DNA of 64,000 bases from Paenibacillus kobensis NBRC 15729 (GCF_004000825.1 NZ_BILZ01000031.1:1-64000); one strand, 5' to 3'; positions 24,176 to 31,446 are shown, counted from the stretch's first letter. Made by a program: numbers and translations. The notes: generated from the letters alone by a model not told the origin.

Positions 24176-24676
24176 ATGCCTCGACTTGATATCATCGGAC
24201 ATAAATACGGCAGACTAACCGTTATTGCTGAAATTGAGAAGACAGGTAAAGAACGTCGGTTCTTGTGCTGTTGTGATTGTGGAAACGAAATACCAGCGCT
24301 CATGGGGAGCTTACGCAGCGGCAATACGCAATCCTGTGGATGTTTTAAATCCGATCGATCATCCGAAACTAAAACAATTGACCTGACAGGCAAGGTGTTC
24401 GGTACTCTGGAGGTCATTGGCCGTTCGGAAAAGAAGCATGACGCTCTCATCCTCTGGGCATGTAAATGCAATTGTGGATGCGAACGAACTTTTGATATCC
24501 TTGGTCAGGTTTTGAGGCTTGGATTGAAAAATTCCTGCACAAGGAAAAAGCCCACTAGGAAAAAAGCTAAGTTGACGGACCAAGCCAAATTTATGAACAA
24601 AAAGGAATACCAGAGACAATATTATTTGTCGGTCACTAAAGCTAAAAGAAAAGCAATGAAAGAAGGGCGCTCGTAA
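24176..24676 (+). CDS. Phage protein with two Cys-rich zinc-binding-like repeats
   Basis: This 166-residue protein contains two copies of a unit: GHKYGRLTVIAE...CCDCGN...SGNTQSCGC (about 8-58) and GKVFGTLEVIGR...CKCNCG...NSC (about 70-120). A basic, Lys-rich tail follows. The unit is common beside HNH or AP2 domains of phage homing-type proteins, but no nuclease domain is visible here. AGAGGTGA precedes the ATG at 24176. Probably a nucleic-acid-binding protein, function unknown. Confidence 0.68.
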   Translation: MPRLDIIGHKYGRLTVIAEIEKTGKERRFLCCCDCGNEIPALMGSLRSGNTQSCGCFKSDRSSETKTIDLTGKVFGTLEVIGRSEKKHDALILWACKCNCGCERTFDILGQVLRLGLKNSCTRKKPTRKKAKLTDQAKFMNKKEYQRQYYLSVTKAKRKAMKEGRS

Positions 24677-24695
24677 TTGAGCGTCCCTTTTGTTT
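24662..24695 (+). terminator. Terminator of the rightward cluster
   Basis: AAGGG-CGCTC and GAGCG-T-CCCTT form a stem with one bulged base around GTAATT, followed by TTTGTTTT. It overlaps the stop codon of the two-repeat gene and separates it from the converging leftward gene at 24695. Confidence 0.7.
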
Positions 24696-25138
24696 TACGA
24701 TATGCGCTGCCGCATTGTTCCTTTCTTCCGATCCACTCGGTAGGCCATCCCCTTTGTCTTTTGAGCAATTTGGCGAATACGGCTGTACGAGTACCCAAGC
24801 ACGTCAGCAATTTCGTATAGTTTCATTCCTCGCAAGTCCCGCATGACGACCACCTTCTGCTCTAATCCCTCGAACCGCTCTATCGTTTGCTCCATCTGCT
24901 GTTTGCACTCAGTCAGCTGACCGATAGCGTCGCGCACGTCGTTAAGCTTTACTAGTACGTCGTCATAGTTGATTAGCGCTTTGTCCAGCGATATATGACA
25001 ATGGTGCATATCAGACGGCATCTCCCCCGAGTATACCGTCCTGCGAGCCAACTCCGCTTGTGCGAGAAGGCTACGCTCCCTCGTTTGCAGGATCGTCAGT
25101 TCAACGCATGTGTCGTGGTAACTTGTTCTCCAATCCAT
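24695..25138 (-). CDS. Sigma-70 region 4-like / ArpU-like transcription regulator
   Basis: This 147-residue protein has a helical N-terminal region and a C-terminal helix-turn-helix (LRGMKLYEIADVLGYSYSRIRQIAQK) like sigma region 4. Phage proteins of this kind (ArpU, RinA, sigma-like) activate late genes and usually stand at the end of the early operon, as here. The start at 25138 has AAGGGGG upstream. It may act at the late promoter at 23484, although that promoter already has a good -10 box. Confidence 0.72.
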   Translation of the reverse strand: MDWRTSYHDTCVELTILQTRERSLLAQAELARRTVYSGEMPSDMHHCHISLDKALINYDDVLVKLNDVRDAIGQLTECKQQMEQTIERFEGLEQKVVVMRDLRGMKLYEIADVLGYSYSRIRQIAQKTKGMAYRVDRKKGTMRQRIS

Positions 25139-25307
25139 GGTTATCCCCCTTAACCTCTTGTTGGTGGCGGTGGTATTCGTTGATTTGTTCGAGTTTCTTG
25201 CTTTGTCGCTTGAACTCCTCACGGTACCACCGCTCAATGTAATAGTTTGATTCGTATTTACGCCGCTGTGTCGACTTGTCCGAAGACGGCTGTTTCGAGA
25301 ATGGCAA
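25101..25307 (-). CDS. Small basic hypothetical protein
   Basis: A 68-residue frame with TTG start overlaps the genes on both sides by 38-50 bases. The middle (YYIERWYREEFKRQSKKLEQIN) looks like a genuine helical basic protein. GGAAAG lies before the TTG. Overlaps on both sides are normal in this operon, but the start is uncertain. Confidence 0.45.
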   Translation of the reverse strand: MPFSKQPSSDKSTQRRKYESNYYIERWYREEFKRQSKKLEQINEYHRHQQEVKGDNHGLENKLPRHMR

Positions 25308-26211
25308 TTCTTTCCGCGAGTTGTTCGAGCGTGGGCGTTGCCTCTACAGTTGGAGGCGCTTCGGCAGCAGGAAGTTGATCGTTTTGAGCGTCGGCCGGAG
25401 TATCAGCTTCGATACGAAACGATTCGCCGCTTTCGCTTCCTCCCACTGGTGGAGGGGTAATGCCGCTGCTAAGTGGTGTTTGTCCATCTGCTCCTAAGAT
25501 AACTTTGCCTCGGAAGTTATTGCCACTCAATGCAAGATCCGCCGCCGACTTAACCGATTTTTCTCTCGCTGCTGCAAGTACGTCCTCGAACGATTTGCTA
25601 GCCGGTGTAACATCGATAGCTACTTTCGGTGCCGGCGCGTTGGCGAGGTCAATCCGCAACTGGTCAATATGCTGCTGTTTAGAGTTAAGCTGCTCGTTCA
25701 GGTTGGCGATCTCCGCGTCTTTAGCAGCTATCTTCCCGTTCATTTCTTCTTGAAGTGCTTCGTGTTCGACCTTCAACGATTCTAGCTGTGCTTCAAACTC
25801 AATATTGTCGTCTTCGAGTTTGTAATTTGCATCTTTCAGCGCCCGGATTTGCGTTGCGAGTTCCTGCTTTTCAACCGTGTGCTTGTCCACTAACTGGGTT
25901 TGAATGTCCACGGCGAATGCATGCAGGATTTGATTCAACATTTGCCGCTTGTCGTTGTATACAGTTAGACTCAACTCTGCTTGATATACATCTTCCGGGA
26001 ACAGTACGCCGAAGATATCATCTTGTTGGATTTGTTGCATGAGTACGTCGCTGATTTCGGTCTTTGTCTGTTCTGATTGAATTGTCTCGAGTTGCTGCCG
26101 CAACTGATTCGCCTCCGTGATCTTCTCGTTGTACTTTGTATCGTTACCTTGACGCCGGTATTGGGCTGCTTCAGCCTCTAATTGGTCGATCTGTGCTTGC
26201 AATTCATTCAC
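25258..26211 (-). CDS. Coiled-coil protein
   Basis: This 317-residue protein has a predicted coiled coil at residues 1-50 and 105-190 (repeated Gln, Glu, Lys, Leu heptads), then a low-complexity Pro/Ala/Glu part and a short C-terminal helix. No catalytic motif. It may organise replication or transcription proteins, but the function cannot be read from the sequence. Confidence 0.7.
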   Translation of the reverse strand: MNELQAQIDQLEAEAAQYRRQGNDTKYNEKITEANQLRQQLETIQSEQTKTEISDVLMQQIQQDDIFGVLFPEDVYQAELSLTVYNDKRQMLNQILHAFAVDIQTQLVDKHTVEKQELATQIRALKDANYKLEDDNIEFEAQLESLKVEHEALQEEMNGKIAAKDAEIANLNEQLNSKQQHIDQLRIDLANAPAPKVAIDVTPASKSFEDVLAAAREKSVKSAADLALSGNNFRGKVILGADGQTPLSSGITPPPVGGSESGESFRIEADTPADAQNDQLPAAEAPPTVEATPTLEQLAERIAILETAVFGQVDTAA

Positions 26212-26306
26212 CGTTCAACACTCCTCATATTCGGAATATTCGAAACATTCTGTATATAACAATTATAGCATTTTTTCATCATTTTTCCTATCTTTTCGAC
26301 GTTAAA

Positions 26307-26384
26307 TTACCGTTGTAATAACACAATTATGATGATCCCGAGTACAACATAGAGCATTATCACATTGACTAATCCGTCAAACAT
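26307..26384 (-). CDS. 25-residue membrane peptide
   Basis: The short frame begins MFDGLVNVIML and consists of one hydrophobic helix ending in QR. GGGAGGGAG precedes the ATG and the start overlaps the stop region of the 69-residue gene. The strong ribosome site makes translation likely. Function unknown. Confidence 0.5.
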   Translation of the reverse strand: MFDGLVNVIMLYVVLGIIIIVLLQR

Positions 26385-26586
26385 GCTCCCTCCCTCGTCC
26401 ACCCTGCACACCTCCCCTTTGAGGCTCTACAATCCGTTTTACGACGTCGTACACGCTAGGCGCTGTATTGGTATGGTCCAGCATCGTAATGAGCACTACG
26501 GCGTCTCCTGTGCGGTCTACAGCTATCATTGATCTGCCCATTGGCAGCACGTCGGCTATTCGGTCCATGTAGCTTACTTTTTCCAT
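26377..26586 (-). CDS. Hypothetical protein
   Basis: This 69-residue protein has a compact, possibly alpha/beta fold in the first 50 residues and a Gly/Arg-rich tail (QRGGVQGGRGREHV) that could bind nucleic acid. The ribosome site is weak and it may depend on coupling with the short gene upstream. No family recognised. Confidence 0.5.
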   Translation of the reverse strand: MEKVSYMDRIADVLPMGRSMIAVDRTGDAVVLITMLDHTNTAPSVYDVVKRIVEPQRGGVQGGRGREHV

Positions 26587-26642
26587 CGTCTCGCCACGAT
26601 CAGCATCATAAGCGCAACCGCTGCTGCCTTACTCTTCGTCAT
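26574..26642 (-). CDS. Possible 22-residue peptide
   Basis: A tiny frame (MTKSKAAAVALMML...) overlaps the end of the rusA-like gene and the start of the next gene, with GGTGAAAG before its ATG. One hydrophobic stretch with basic ends would make it a membrane peptide. It may only serve to couple translation. Confidence 0.35.
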   Translation of the reverse strand: MTKSKAAAVALMMLIVARRWKK

Positions 26643-27018
26643 GGCTTTCACCTACCTCTCGTATTTCGATTGTGATTCCGGCTTTTTTCTTCTTCTCGCC
26701 CTCTGCGATCCGCAGCTCGCGCACCACTTGGAAGTTATCGTCCGGCAGTATGCCGCTCTTAACCAGTCCGTCTTGTATTGACTTGGCGCTGTATGCGTAT
26801 CCGTCCGGGTCCCGACGGCGGCGGTCCGTGAAGTGGAACCGGTATGTCATGATGACCGGCGGGTTAATCGGTTGCAGTTTCTGAACCTTTGACTCGATCT
26901 GTACCATCTGCTCCCACCATGCTTTTGACTTCGCCTGTTCAAAGTGATGCATGCGACGTACCTCGTTCAGTGTTGGCGGTATTCCGACGATCTGTAGGCT
27001 CTGTATACTCATGCCCAC
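26629..27018 (-). CDS. RusA-like Holliday junction resolvase
   Basis: This 129-residue protein has the RusA pattern: GIPPTLNEVRRMHH at the start, RRRRDPDGYAYSAKSIQDGL with the two catalytic aspartates, and SGILPDDNFQVV with the third. RusA dimers cut Holliday junctions and in phages resolve branched replication DNA before packaging. Length agrees with the family (about 120). The start overlaps the next gene upstream. Confidence 0.85.
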   Translation of the reverse strand: MGMSIQSLQIVGIPPTLNEVRRMHHFEQAKSKAWWEQMVQIESKVQKLQPINPPVIMTYRFHFTDRRRRDPDGYAYSAKSIQDGLVKSGILPDDNFQVVRELRIAEGEKKKKAGITIEIREVGESHDEE

Positions 27019-27251
27019 CCACCCGCCTTCGTCCGTTTCCTCGGTATACCGGTGCCCGGTCGATTGCGTAGCGGCTGTGTTGGGGCTCCATGCTTCTCCT
27101 TGTAAGCTGTTAACTCTTCTGGCGACAGGTAGTAGACCTTGAGCGATGCGTCCGACCGCTCTCGTTCTGCTCGGTCCATGATCGGTCTACCCGTTTGTAT
27201 AATCCCCGTCTCGGTTAACGGGGCTCCTTCTTTTACGATGCGTTTACCCAT
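27009..27251 (-). CDS. Hypothetical protein between dnaD and rusA genes
   Basis: This 80-residue basic protein contains LKVYYLSPEELTAYKEKHG and a Pro/Arg-rich C-terminus. AAGGGTGAAGG precedes the ATG at 27251. Overlaps rusA by ten bases. Short proteins with an LSPEEL-type motif occur next to replication genes in Bacillus phages, but no function is known to me. Confidence 0.6.
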   Translation of the reverse strand: MGKRIVKEGAPLTETGIIQTGRPIMDRAERERSDASLKVYYLSPEELTAYKEKHGAPTQPLRNRPGTGIPRKRTKAGGWA

Positions 27252-27256
27252 GTCCT

Positions 27257-28126
27257 TCACCCTTTCCCGTCTAATGATCTTGCAAGCTGCATCAACTCTT
27301 CGAACCTTTCGGGGGTAACCGGTTCGCCAACCTCATTTTTCTCCACAATCCCAACATGAGGTTTTGAACGGAACGGTTTGACGTTATTCGGCGGCTGTCC
27401 GGGCGTTACTACCGGATGGATGTGTTCTTTCTTCGTCTTCCCGTCTTTGATCATGCCTTTGAGCGTATTGATCGCGTAGTTGATTCTCTTTCCTTGGCCT
27501 TTCTTGATAGCGGCCTCGATTACTTCGAGGTCAACCATGCCGATGTATGAGAACAGTTCGTCGAGGTGGAATAATGTGCAGTCTTGAAGTTGGCATTCTC
27601 GGACAAGTTTGTGAATATGATCTTTGTGAGGATTAGAATCAGGCGATGGAATAGGAGGGGGGGAGCCACTCCCTTCTGTTCCCTTCTCTTCTTCTTCTCT
27701 TCCTTTTCCCTTCTCTTCTCTTCCCTTATATTGGGCGTGATCTGTGTATGATGGTTCCAGTGCTTGTCCGTGAGTGTTCAGTGAATGTTCAGTGAATGGC
27801 GCTGGAAGCTTAGATGGCTGCGGTCTGTTGATGGTCTGATGCTTCTTGAACTTGTCAATGAAGATGTATTTTTGTCGGTCAACCTCGTATCGAGTGATTA
27901 AATCACGATCGGATAATTGCTGAAGCCACTCGTCTACGTCATTGACGATTATGTCGTGGTCGTACGGGAAAATCAATGAGCGTAGAAGCGCTGGATGACC
28001 ATTTAAGCGCCCTTCATCATCCGCCTGCGATATAAGCCCCATGAAGAAGAGCCTTGCTCTTGCACATAGCGTTCCAAGTTTCTCGTCTACCCAAAAGCTT
28101 GGATCGATCATTCGTTTACGTGCCAC
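27257..28126 (-). CDS. DnaD-like replication initiation protein
   Basis: This 289-residue protein has an N-terminal winged-helix part (FWVDEKLGTLCARARLFFMGLISQADDEGRL, about 10-95), a charged linker (KGREEKGKGREEEEKG), and a C-terminal DnaD-like helical domain (about 165-225, with INYAINTLKGMIKDG). This architecture is that of phage replisome organisers, which open the phage origin and recruit the host helicase. A phage helicase is not seen, so the host enzyme is probably used. Confidence 0.83.
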   Translation of the reverse strand: MARKRMIDPSFWVDEKLGTLCARARLFFMGLISQADDEGRLNGHPALLRSLIFPYDHDIIVNDVDEWLQQLSDRDLITRYEVDRQKYIFIDKFKKHQTINRPQPSKLPAPFTEHSLNTHGQALEPSYTDHAQYKGREEKGKGREEEEKGTEGSGSPPPIPSPDSNPHKDHIHKLVRECQLQDCTLFHLDELFSYIGMVDLEVIEAAIKKGQGKRINYAINTLKGMIKDGKTKKEHIHPVVTPGQPPNNVKPFRSKPHVGIVEKNEVGEPVTPERFEELMQLARSLDGKG

Positions 28127-28160
28127 CCTTTATCCCTCCCCTCACCCTAAAATACCTACT

Positions 28161-28244
28161 TTACTTACTGAGATAGTAGCCAATTAAAATTCCTATTGTG
28201 ATTACCCATAGCACGAATATGGGATGATCTCTTAAACGTTTCAC
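28161..28244 (-). CDS. 27-residue membrane peptide
   Basis: The frame starts with GTG (KRLRDHPIFVLWVITIG...) and has basic residues followed by one membrane helix. GGAGAG lies seven bases upstream. It lies between repeat copy A and the dnaD-like gene. Function unknown. Confidence 0.5.
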   Translation of the reverse strand: MKRLRDHPIFVLWVITIGILIGYYLSK

Positions 28245-28286
28245 CTTTATTCTCTCCTCTACCCCTACTCTATAAGGGGCTAAAGT

Positions 28287-28342
28287 CCTATACGGCCTCC
28301 GCGTTGCTAAGTATTTCGGTCGGATCGAAGGCCTGTCGGCCC
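28287..28342 (-). repeat. Dispersed repeat, copy A (3' end of cassette 1)
   Basis: On the minus strand this copy reads from GGCCGACAGGCC through TCCGACCGAAATACTTAGC to GGAGGCCGTATAGG. It starts right after the stop of the 28344-28718 gene and is an inverted counterpart of copy F on the other side of that gene. Its ends GGCCTTCG and CGGAGGCC can pair as a hairpin with one mismatch. Confidence 0.85.
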
Positions 28343-28343
28343 G

Positions 28344-28718
28344 TTATGCCGGCATTTTCTCCGTACGCAGCCGATTGCTAAATTCGTGTAAGAACACTCT
28401 GTAGATGTGACCATTATGTCTAATAAACCAACCGTCTTTTACGTCTGCTGTTTCCGGGTTCAGGTCCTTCGTATTGATAGACATCTCTTCCCACGTTTGA
28501 CCGTTATCCTTGCTGATGTCTACCGTCACCAACACGACAGATGAAACCGTCTCCTTTTGTTCGTCGTATAGTTCAATCTCTTCGACTTCAATTCTAAATG
28601 ACAGGTAATATTTCTTGTTGCATTTCTTGCATGTATATAGTCGATCTTCGTCCGCTACGCCTGCCCAGTTCAGCTGCTTGCATGATGGGCAATCCCAACA
28701 AAAGTCCGCATATAACAT
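28344..28718 (-). CDS. Zinc-ribbon protein in cassette 1
   Basis: This 124-residue protein starts with a zinc ribbon, CWDCPSC and CKKCNKKYY, followed by a beta-rich region (VVLVTVDISKDNGQTWEEM). It is flanked by inverted copies F and A of the dispersed repeat, with only the ribosome site (AAGGAGG) between copy F and the ATG. The family is not recognised. As a single gene between inverted repeats it looks like an inserted cassette. Confidence 0.68.
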   Translation of the reverse strand: MLYADFCWDCPSCKQLNWAGVADEDRLYTCKKCNKKYYLSFRIEVEEIELYDEQKETVSSVVLVTVDISKDNGQTWEEMSINTKDLNPETADVKDGWFIRHNGHIYRVFLHEFSNRLRTEKMPA

Positions 28719-28740
28719 CGCTGTTCCTCCTTGTGTTTTC

Positions 28741-28779
28741 CTCCGATTCGACCGAATTACCCAACGGAGTGGGGGCCGA
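28741..28779 (+). repeat. Dispersed repeat, copy F (5' end of cassette 1)
   Basis: Shortest copy: GATTCGACCGAATTACCC, then CGGAGTGGGGGCCG on the plus strand. It lies between the stop of the 24-residue gene and the ribosome site of the cassette gene. The core TTCGACCGAAT aligns with the TCGACCGAAATA core of the other copies. Confidence 0.7.
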
Positions 28780-28854
28780 TTAAGGCTGTTTTGATTTGTA
28801 GTATCTTACATACCACCAAGAGACATCTAAGTAGGTTATGATACGGCGGATCAT
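28780..28854 (-). CDS. 24-residue basic peptide
   Basis: The ATG at 28854 has TTAGGAGG directly upstream at good distance. The peptide (MIRRIITYLDVSWWYVRYY...) is aromatic and basic and may lie on the membrane. A longer in-frame reading upstream has no ribosome site. Function unknown. Confidence 0.5.
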   Translation of the reverse strand: MIRRIITYLDVSWWYVRYYKSKQP

Positions 28855-28865
28855 GGGGATACCTC

Positions 28866-28976
28866 CTAACCCCATATCAGCCAGCCGATAAATATGCCGA
28901 CAGAAGTAAATGTGAATCCCAATATGCATAAGAATCGTGTAAACGCTATAAGTCCTGCACTTCCGAACAAGTCCAT
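28866..28976 (-). CDS. 36-residue membrane protein
   Basis: MDLFGSAGL is followed by a long hydrophobic region with a likely hairpin of two helices (FLCILGFTFTSVGIFIGWLIW). AGGAGG precedes the ATG. Its stop region supplies the ribosome site of the next tiny gene. Function unknown. Confidence 0.6.
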   Translation of the reverse strand: MDLFGSAGLIAFTRFLCILGFTFTSVGIFIGWLIWG

Positions 28977-28987
28977 CTGCTTTCCTC

Positions 28988-29107
28988 CTAACCACGCTTT
29001 CGGTTATTCCGCTTTGATAGCCGAAGTTTCTTAGCATAGGCATGGACCATTTTCTTCAACCCTTTATGGCTAGGTCCGACATTGCCATGAAACGGAGCCT
29101 TTTTCAT
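28988..29107 (-). CDS. 39-residue basic protein
   Basis: A Lys/Arg-rich protein (MKKAPFHGNVGPSHKGLKKM...) whose ATG overlaps the stop of the gene before it (TCATGA). High charge suggests RNA or DNA binding. No family recognised. Confidence 0.5.
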   Translation of the reverse strand: MKKAPFHGNVGPSHKGLKKMVHAYAKKLRLSKRNNRKRG

Positions 29108-29370
29108 GACTGACCACCTTCATATTCGCGCAGCCCTTCATACTCGTTCTCAACTGCTCGCTCTAATTCGTCCGGTTCATATACACTCATTCCGCCATCT
29201 TCATCGATGATTACCTCAACCACAACTTCATCATCAATACATTCAAATTGAGCTTTTGTAAAACTGTCGTATATAATCGCTTGTCCTAAGTCATCTGTAT
29301 AAGCATCTGCTGAATCTTTTCCTTCACGCAGAAATTCTTTTGTTTCTTGTCTTTGAATCGCATATTTCAT
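29104..29370 (-). CDS. Acidic hypothetical protein
   Basis: This 88-residue protein begins MKYAIQRQETKEFLREG and is very acidic in its second half (DDEVVVEVIIDEDGG, ENEYEGLREYEGG). AGGAGTGG lies before the ATG at 29370. Acidic phage early proteins sometimes mimic DNA, but no family is recognised. Confidence 0.6.
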   Translation of the reverse strand: MKYAIQRQETKEFLREGKDSADAYTDDLGQAIIYDSFTKAQFECIDDEVVVEVIIDEDGGMSVYEPDELERAVENEYEGLREYEGGQS

Positions 29371-29383
29371 GCTGATACCACTC

Positions 29384-29641
29384 CTATTGAACAAAGTCGT
29401 ATTCATCGCATTCAACTTCCATACTGTCCAGGCTACTTAAATCGGTATCATATGGTTTCGTCAGCTTGATGCCGCTTTGTTTGTCGAGCTTCCGAACCAT
29501 GTCATCAATCGTGTCTGATCCACGTTGCGCACTATCTAACGCCTTATTTAGTGCTTTTTCGTCCATATCATCCGGTATTTCAACTTGCACATCACGTTCA
29601 TATACAAGCGTCTCTTTGATTACCAACGTAACTGATTTCAT
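29384..29641 (-). CDS. Acidic hypothetical protein
   Basis: This 85-residue protein starts MKSVTLVIKETLVYERDVQVEIPDDM and is acidic, with a beta-hairpin-like start and helical centre. The pattern resembles small phage proteins of unknown function that begin with a short beta domain. AGGAGGGG precedes the ATG. Confidence 0.6.
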   Translation of the reverse strand: MKSVTLVIKETLVYERDVQVEIPDDMDEKALNKALDSAQRGSDTIDDMVRKLDKQSGIKLTKPYDTDLSSLDSMEVECDEYDFVQ

Positions 29642-29652
29642 TTGCACCCCTC

Positions 29653-29916
29653 CTATGGTCTATCCTCGGACTCTAAATCTTTAATGAATTCGCGTGCGTC
29701 GAAGTTGCTGTAATAACCTATATACGCCGCCTGTAACCGCATCTGACGCTGCTTATACTCGGTGATGAGACGGGCTACGGTAGAGGGGGATTCGGTGACT
29801 TGATAAGAGTCCTCTACAGTAAATGCAATCGCTTGATCCGTACCTAGAATCGATATGATATGGTCTGGCGACAGGTATATGGGGTCTCCGCCGTTACGTT
29901 TGGTTAGCTTTATCAT
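29653..29916 (-). CDS. FlbD-like protein
   Basis: This 87-residue protein begins MIKLTKRNGGDPIYLSPDHIISI, close to the start of FlbD, a small protein encoded in the flagellar operons of Bacillus and relatives. Phages carry stand-alone versions. The C-terminal part (residues 55-87) goes beyond the usual FlbD length of about 70. What it does for the phage is not known. Confidence 0.6.
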   Translation of the reverse strand: MIKLTKRNGGDPIYLSPDHIISILGTDQAIAFTVEDSYQVTESPSTVARLITEYKQRQMRLQAAYIGYYSNFDAREFIKDLESEDRP

Positions 29917-30189
29917 TTATCCTCTCTCCTCTTCCGTTTTGCCCGATAAGGGCTTACTGAACCTGCGTATATAGTCCAACACGACCATTCGTGCACTTTC
30001 GGCATTTTGCCATAACGTTAGTTCGTCCTTTATTGTCTGCACTACCTTTTCTAACTCCGCTACCCTCTGTTCTGCTGCTACTGCCCTATCTAACCAGTAT
30101 GGAAACCCTTCACGAGAGGCGGATAAGAATTCTGGCGAAAGCCACCTTGCCGCCGCTATAATCTCCCTGTCCTTATCTGCGTCCCTCAT
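29917..30189 (-). CDS. Hypothetical helical protein
   Basis: This 90-residue protein has WLSPEFLSASREGFPYWLDRAVAAEQRVAELE, a conserved-looking helical stretch, then a coiled-coil-like part. The start (30189) overlaps the stop of the gene before by four bases. No family recognised. Confidence 0.6.
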   Translation of the reverse strand: MRDADKDREIIAAARWLSPEFLSASREGFPYWLDRAVAAEQRVAELEKVVQTIKDELTLWQNAESARMVVLDYIRRFSKPLSGKTEEERG

Positions 30190-30512
30190 TGGTCTGCCTC
30201 CAATGCTTGGAGAGCGGCCAGACACACGGCGTGCGGGGCTGTAGAAGACACATCACGGAAATTAGTGCCTTTATAGTCAAATTGACAGTCCCAATCCTCG
30301 TAGAAGCCAATGTTGACCTCTGCACCGCGGCGTATCATCTCCTCTACTACTAGACGCATAGCGTTCCAGTCGGTGGAGTAACCGAGAATCGGAACGAATG
30401 GATCTCCCGGTGTCTTCCACATGATCGATAAATTTTCATGAACTTCGTATCCGAATAGTTTCGTTGCAATCAGTCTGTTCAATACCGGTCCCGGCTGCAT
30501 TTGCTCACTCAT
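30186..30512 (-). CDS. Phage ABA-sandwich domain protein
   Basis: This 108-residue protein matches the small phage ABA-sandwich family: NRLIATKLFGYEV, YSTDWNAMRLVVEEM, and a C-terminal HAVCLAALQAL helix. Such proteins are frequent in Bacillus-type phages, and their role is unknown. A second, diverged member lies at 31439-31783. Confidence 0.68.
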   Translation of the reverse strand: MSEQMQPGPVLNRLIATKLFGYEVHENLSIMWKTPGDPFVPILGYSTDWNAMRLVVEEMIRRGAEVNIGFYEDWDCQFDYKGTNFRDVSSTAPHAVCLAALQALEADQ

Positions 30513-30545
30513 GGTCTATCTTCCTCCTTTAATGATCGATCTTGT

Positions 30546-30595
30546 TCGGCCTCCACTTCGTTAAGCGGTTTCGGTCGACTCGATGGCCTTCGGCC
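30546..30595 (-). repeat. Dispersed repeat, copy C (3' end of cassette 2)
   Basis: The minus strand reads AGGCCGAAGGCCATCGAG, then TCGACCGAAACCGCTTAA, then GGAGGCCG. The cassette gene runs into this copy: its last codons and stop lie in the repeat. It is the inverted counterpart of copy D. Confidence 0.8.
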
Positions 30596-30953
30596 TAATA
30601 TCTATTTCTACCGCTTGCTCACACGTCCAATATTTCGATACATAATCACCTGTAAGTGCTTCATCCAAGATTTCTTGAATGCGCCGGACGCAGTCGTTCT
30701 CCTTAATACAATCAAACGCGCGATCACTCCAGTCTTCGTACATGTGGTCATATTCAGACTCGATATAGCGCTCTATCATGTACTCTGCACTTGGTTTCCA
30801 GCGATGTTCTTTCAGGATGTAGTAAGTCCGGTATTCATGATGCGGTTCACCGAATTCCAAAATCTCCCTTTTCATCTCTGCTACCGTGCACTGAGTACCG
30901 GAGTCTTCTTGTCCAATCAACACGTCATCCGAAAGTTCCGATAATTTAACCAT
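30561..30953 (-). CDS. Hypothetical protein in cassette 2
   Basis: This 130-residue acidic helical protein starts MVKLSELSDDVLIGQEDSGTQ and contains many aromatic and charged residues (YYILKEHRWKPSAEYMIERY). AAAGGAG precedes the ATG. It is enclosed by repeat copies D and C in opposite orientation, and its last residues are encoded by copy C. The family is not recognised. Confidence 0.65.
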   Translation of the reverse strand: MVKLSELSDDVLIGQEDSGTQCTVAEMKREILEFGEPHHEYRTYYILKEHRWKPSAEYMIERYIESEYDHMYEDWSDRAFDCIKENDCVRRIQEILDEALTGDYVSKYWTCEQAVEIDIRPKAIESTETA

Positions 30954-30980
30954 CGTATTAGCTCCTTTTGTTTTGATTTT

Positions 30981-31038
30981 GCGCGTCAGCGCCATCGTCG
31001 CGACCGAATAGGCTTAGTGAAACGGTAGCCGTATAGGG
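30981..31038 (+). repeat. Dispersed repeat, copy D (5' end of cassette 2)
   Basis: Plus strand: GCGCCATCGTCGCGACCGAA, TAGGCTTAGTG, then GGTAGCCGTATAGGG. Shares TATAGGG end with copies A and B and GACCGAATAGGCTTAG with copy E. Similarity to copy E continues down to the ribosome site of the cassette gene (AAAACAAAAGGAGC against AAAATCAAAGGAGC). Confidence 0.85.
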
Positions 31039-31041
31039 TGG

Positions 31042-31446
31042 TTATTTTATCTTAGAGAGGATAGTACGGGCTTTATTGCCTTTATCGTTTAAAATGCTTG
31101 CCCCGTGGTTGTGTCCACTCTCATAATTCCAGTCGTCCCCGTACCACTCCAACACCTCAATCAATTCGGCTTGGGTACGTTGGAGGGATTCAATTTCTGA
31201 CTCAAGTTCACGATTGGTGTTACGAAGGGATAACGCTTCACATTGATAGTTGTCTCTATCATTTCGAAGTGCGCGTACGTTTTGTCTCCAAGAATCGGTT
31301 ATTCCATCTGCTTTTGATTTCCATTCGTCCCGTTCCCGCTGTACGGATTCGAGTTCAAACGATCGATCAATCAACTGTTTCCATTGCGGTTGGATGTCCA
31401 TCGGTATCCAGTGATACATGTGTCGTAATGCCTGTTCTTTATCCAT
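31042..31446 (-). CDS. Coiled-coil hypothetical protein
   Basis: This 134-residue protein is mostly helical with a coiled-coil at about 40-105 (SLRNTNRELESEIESLQRTQAEL). Starts at MDKEQALRHM (31446), overlapping the previous gene by eight bases. No known domain seen. Confidence 0.62.
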   Translation of the reverse strand: MDKEQALRHMYHWIPMDIQPQWKQLIDRSFELESVQRERDEWKSKADGITDSWRQNVRALRNDRDNYQCEALSLRNTNRELESEIESLQRTQAELIEVLEWYGDDWNYESGHNHGASILNDKGNKARTILSKIK

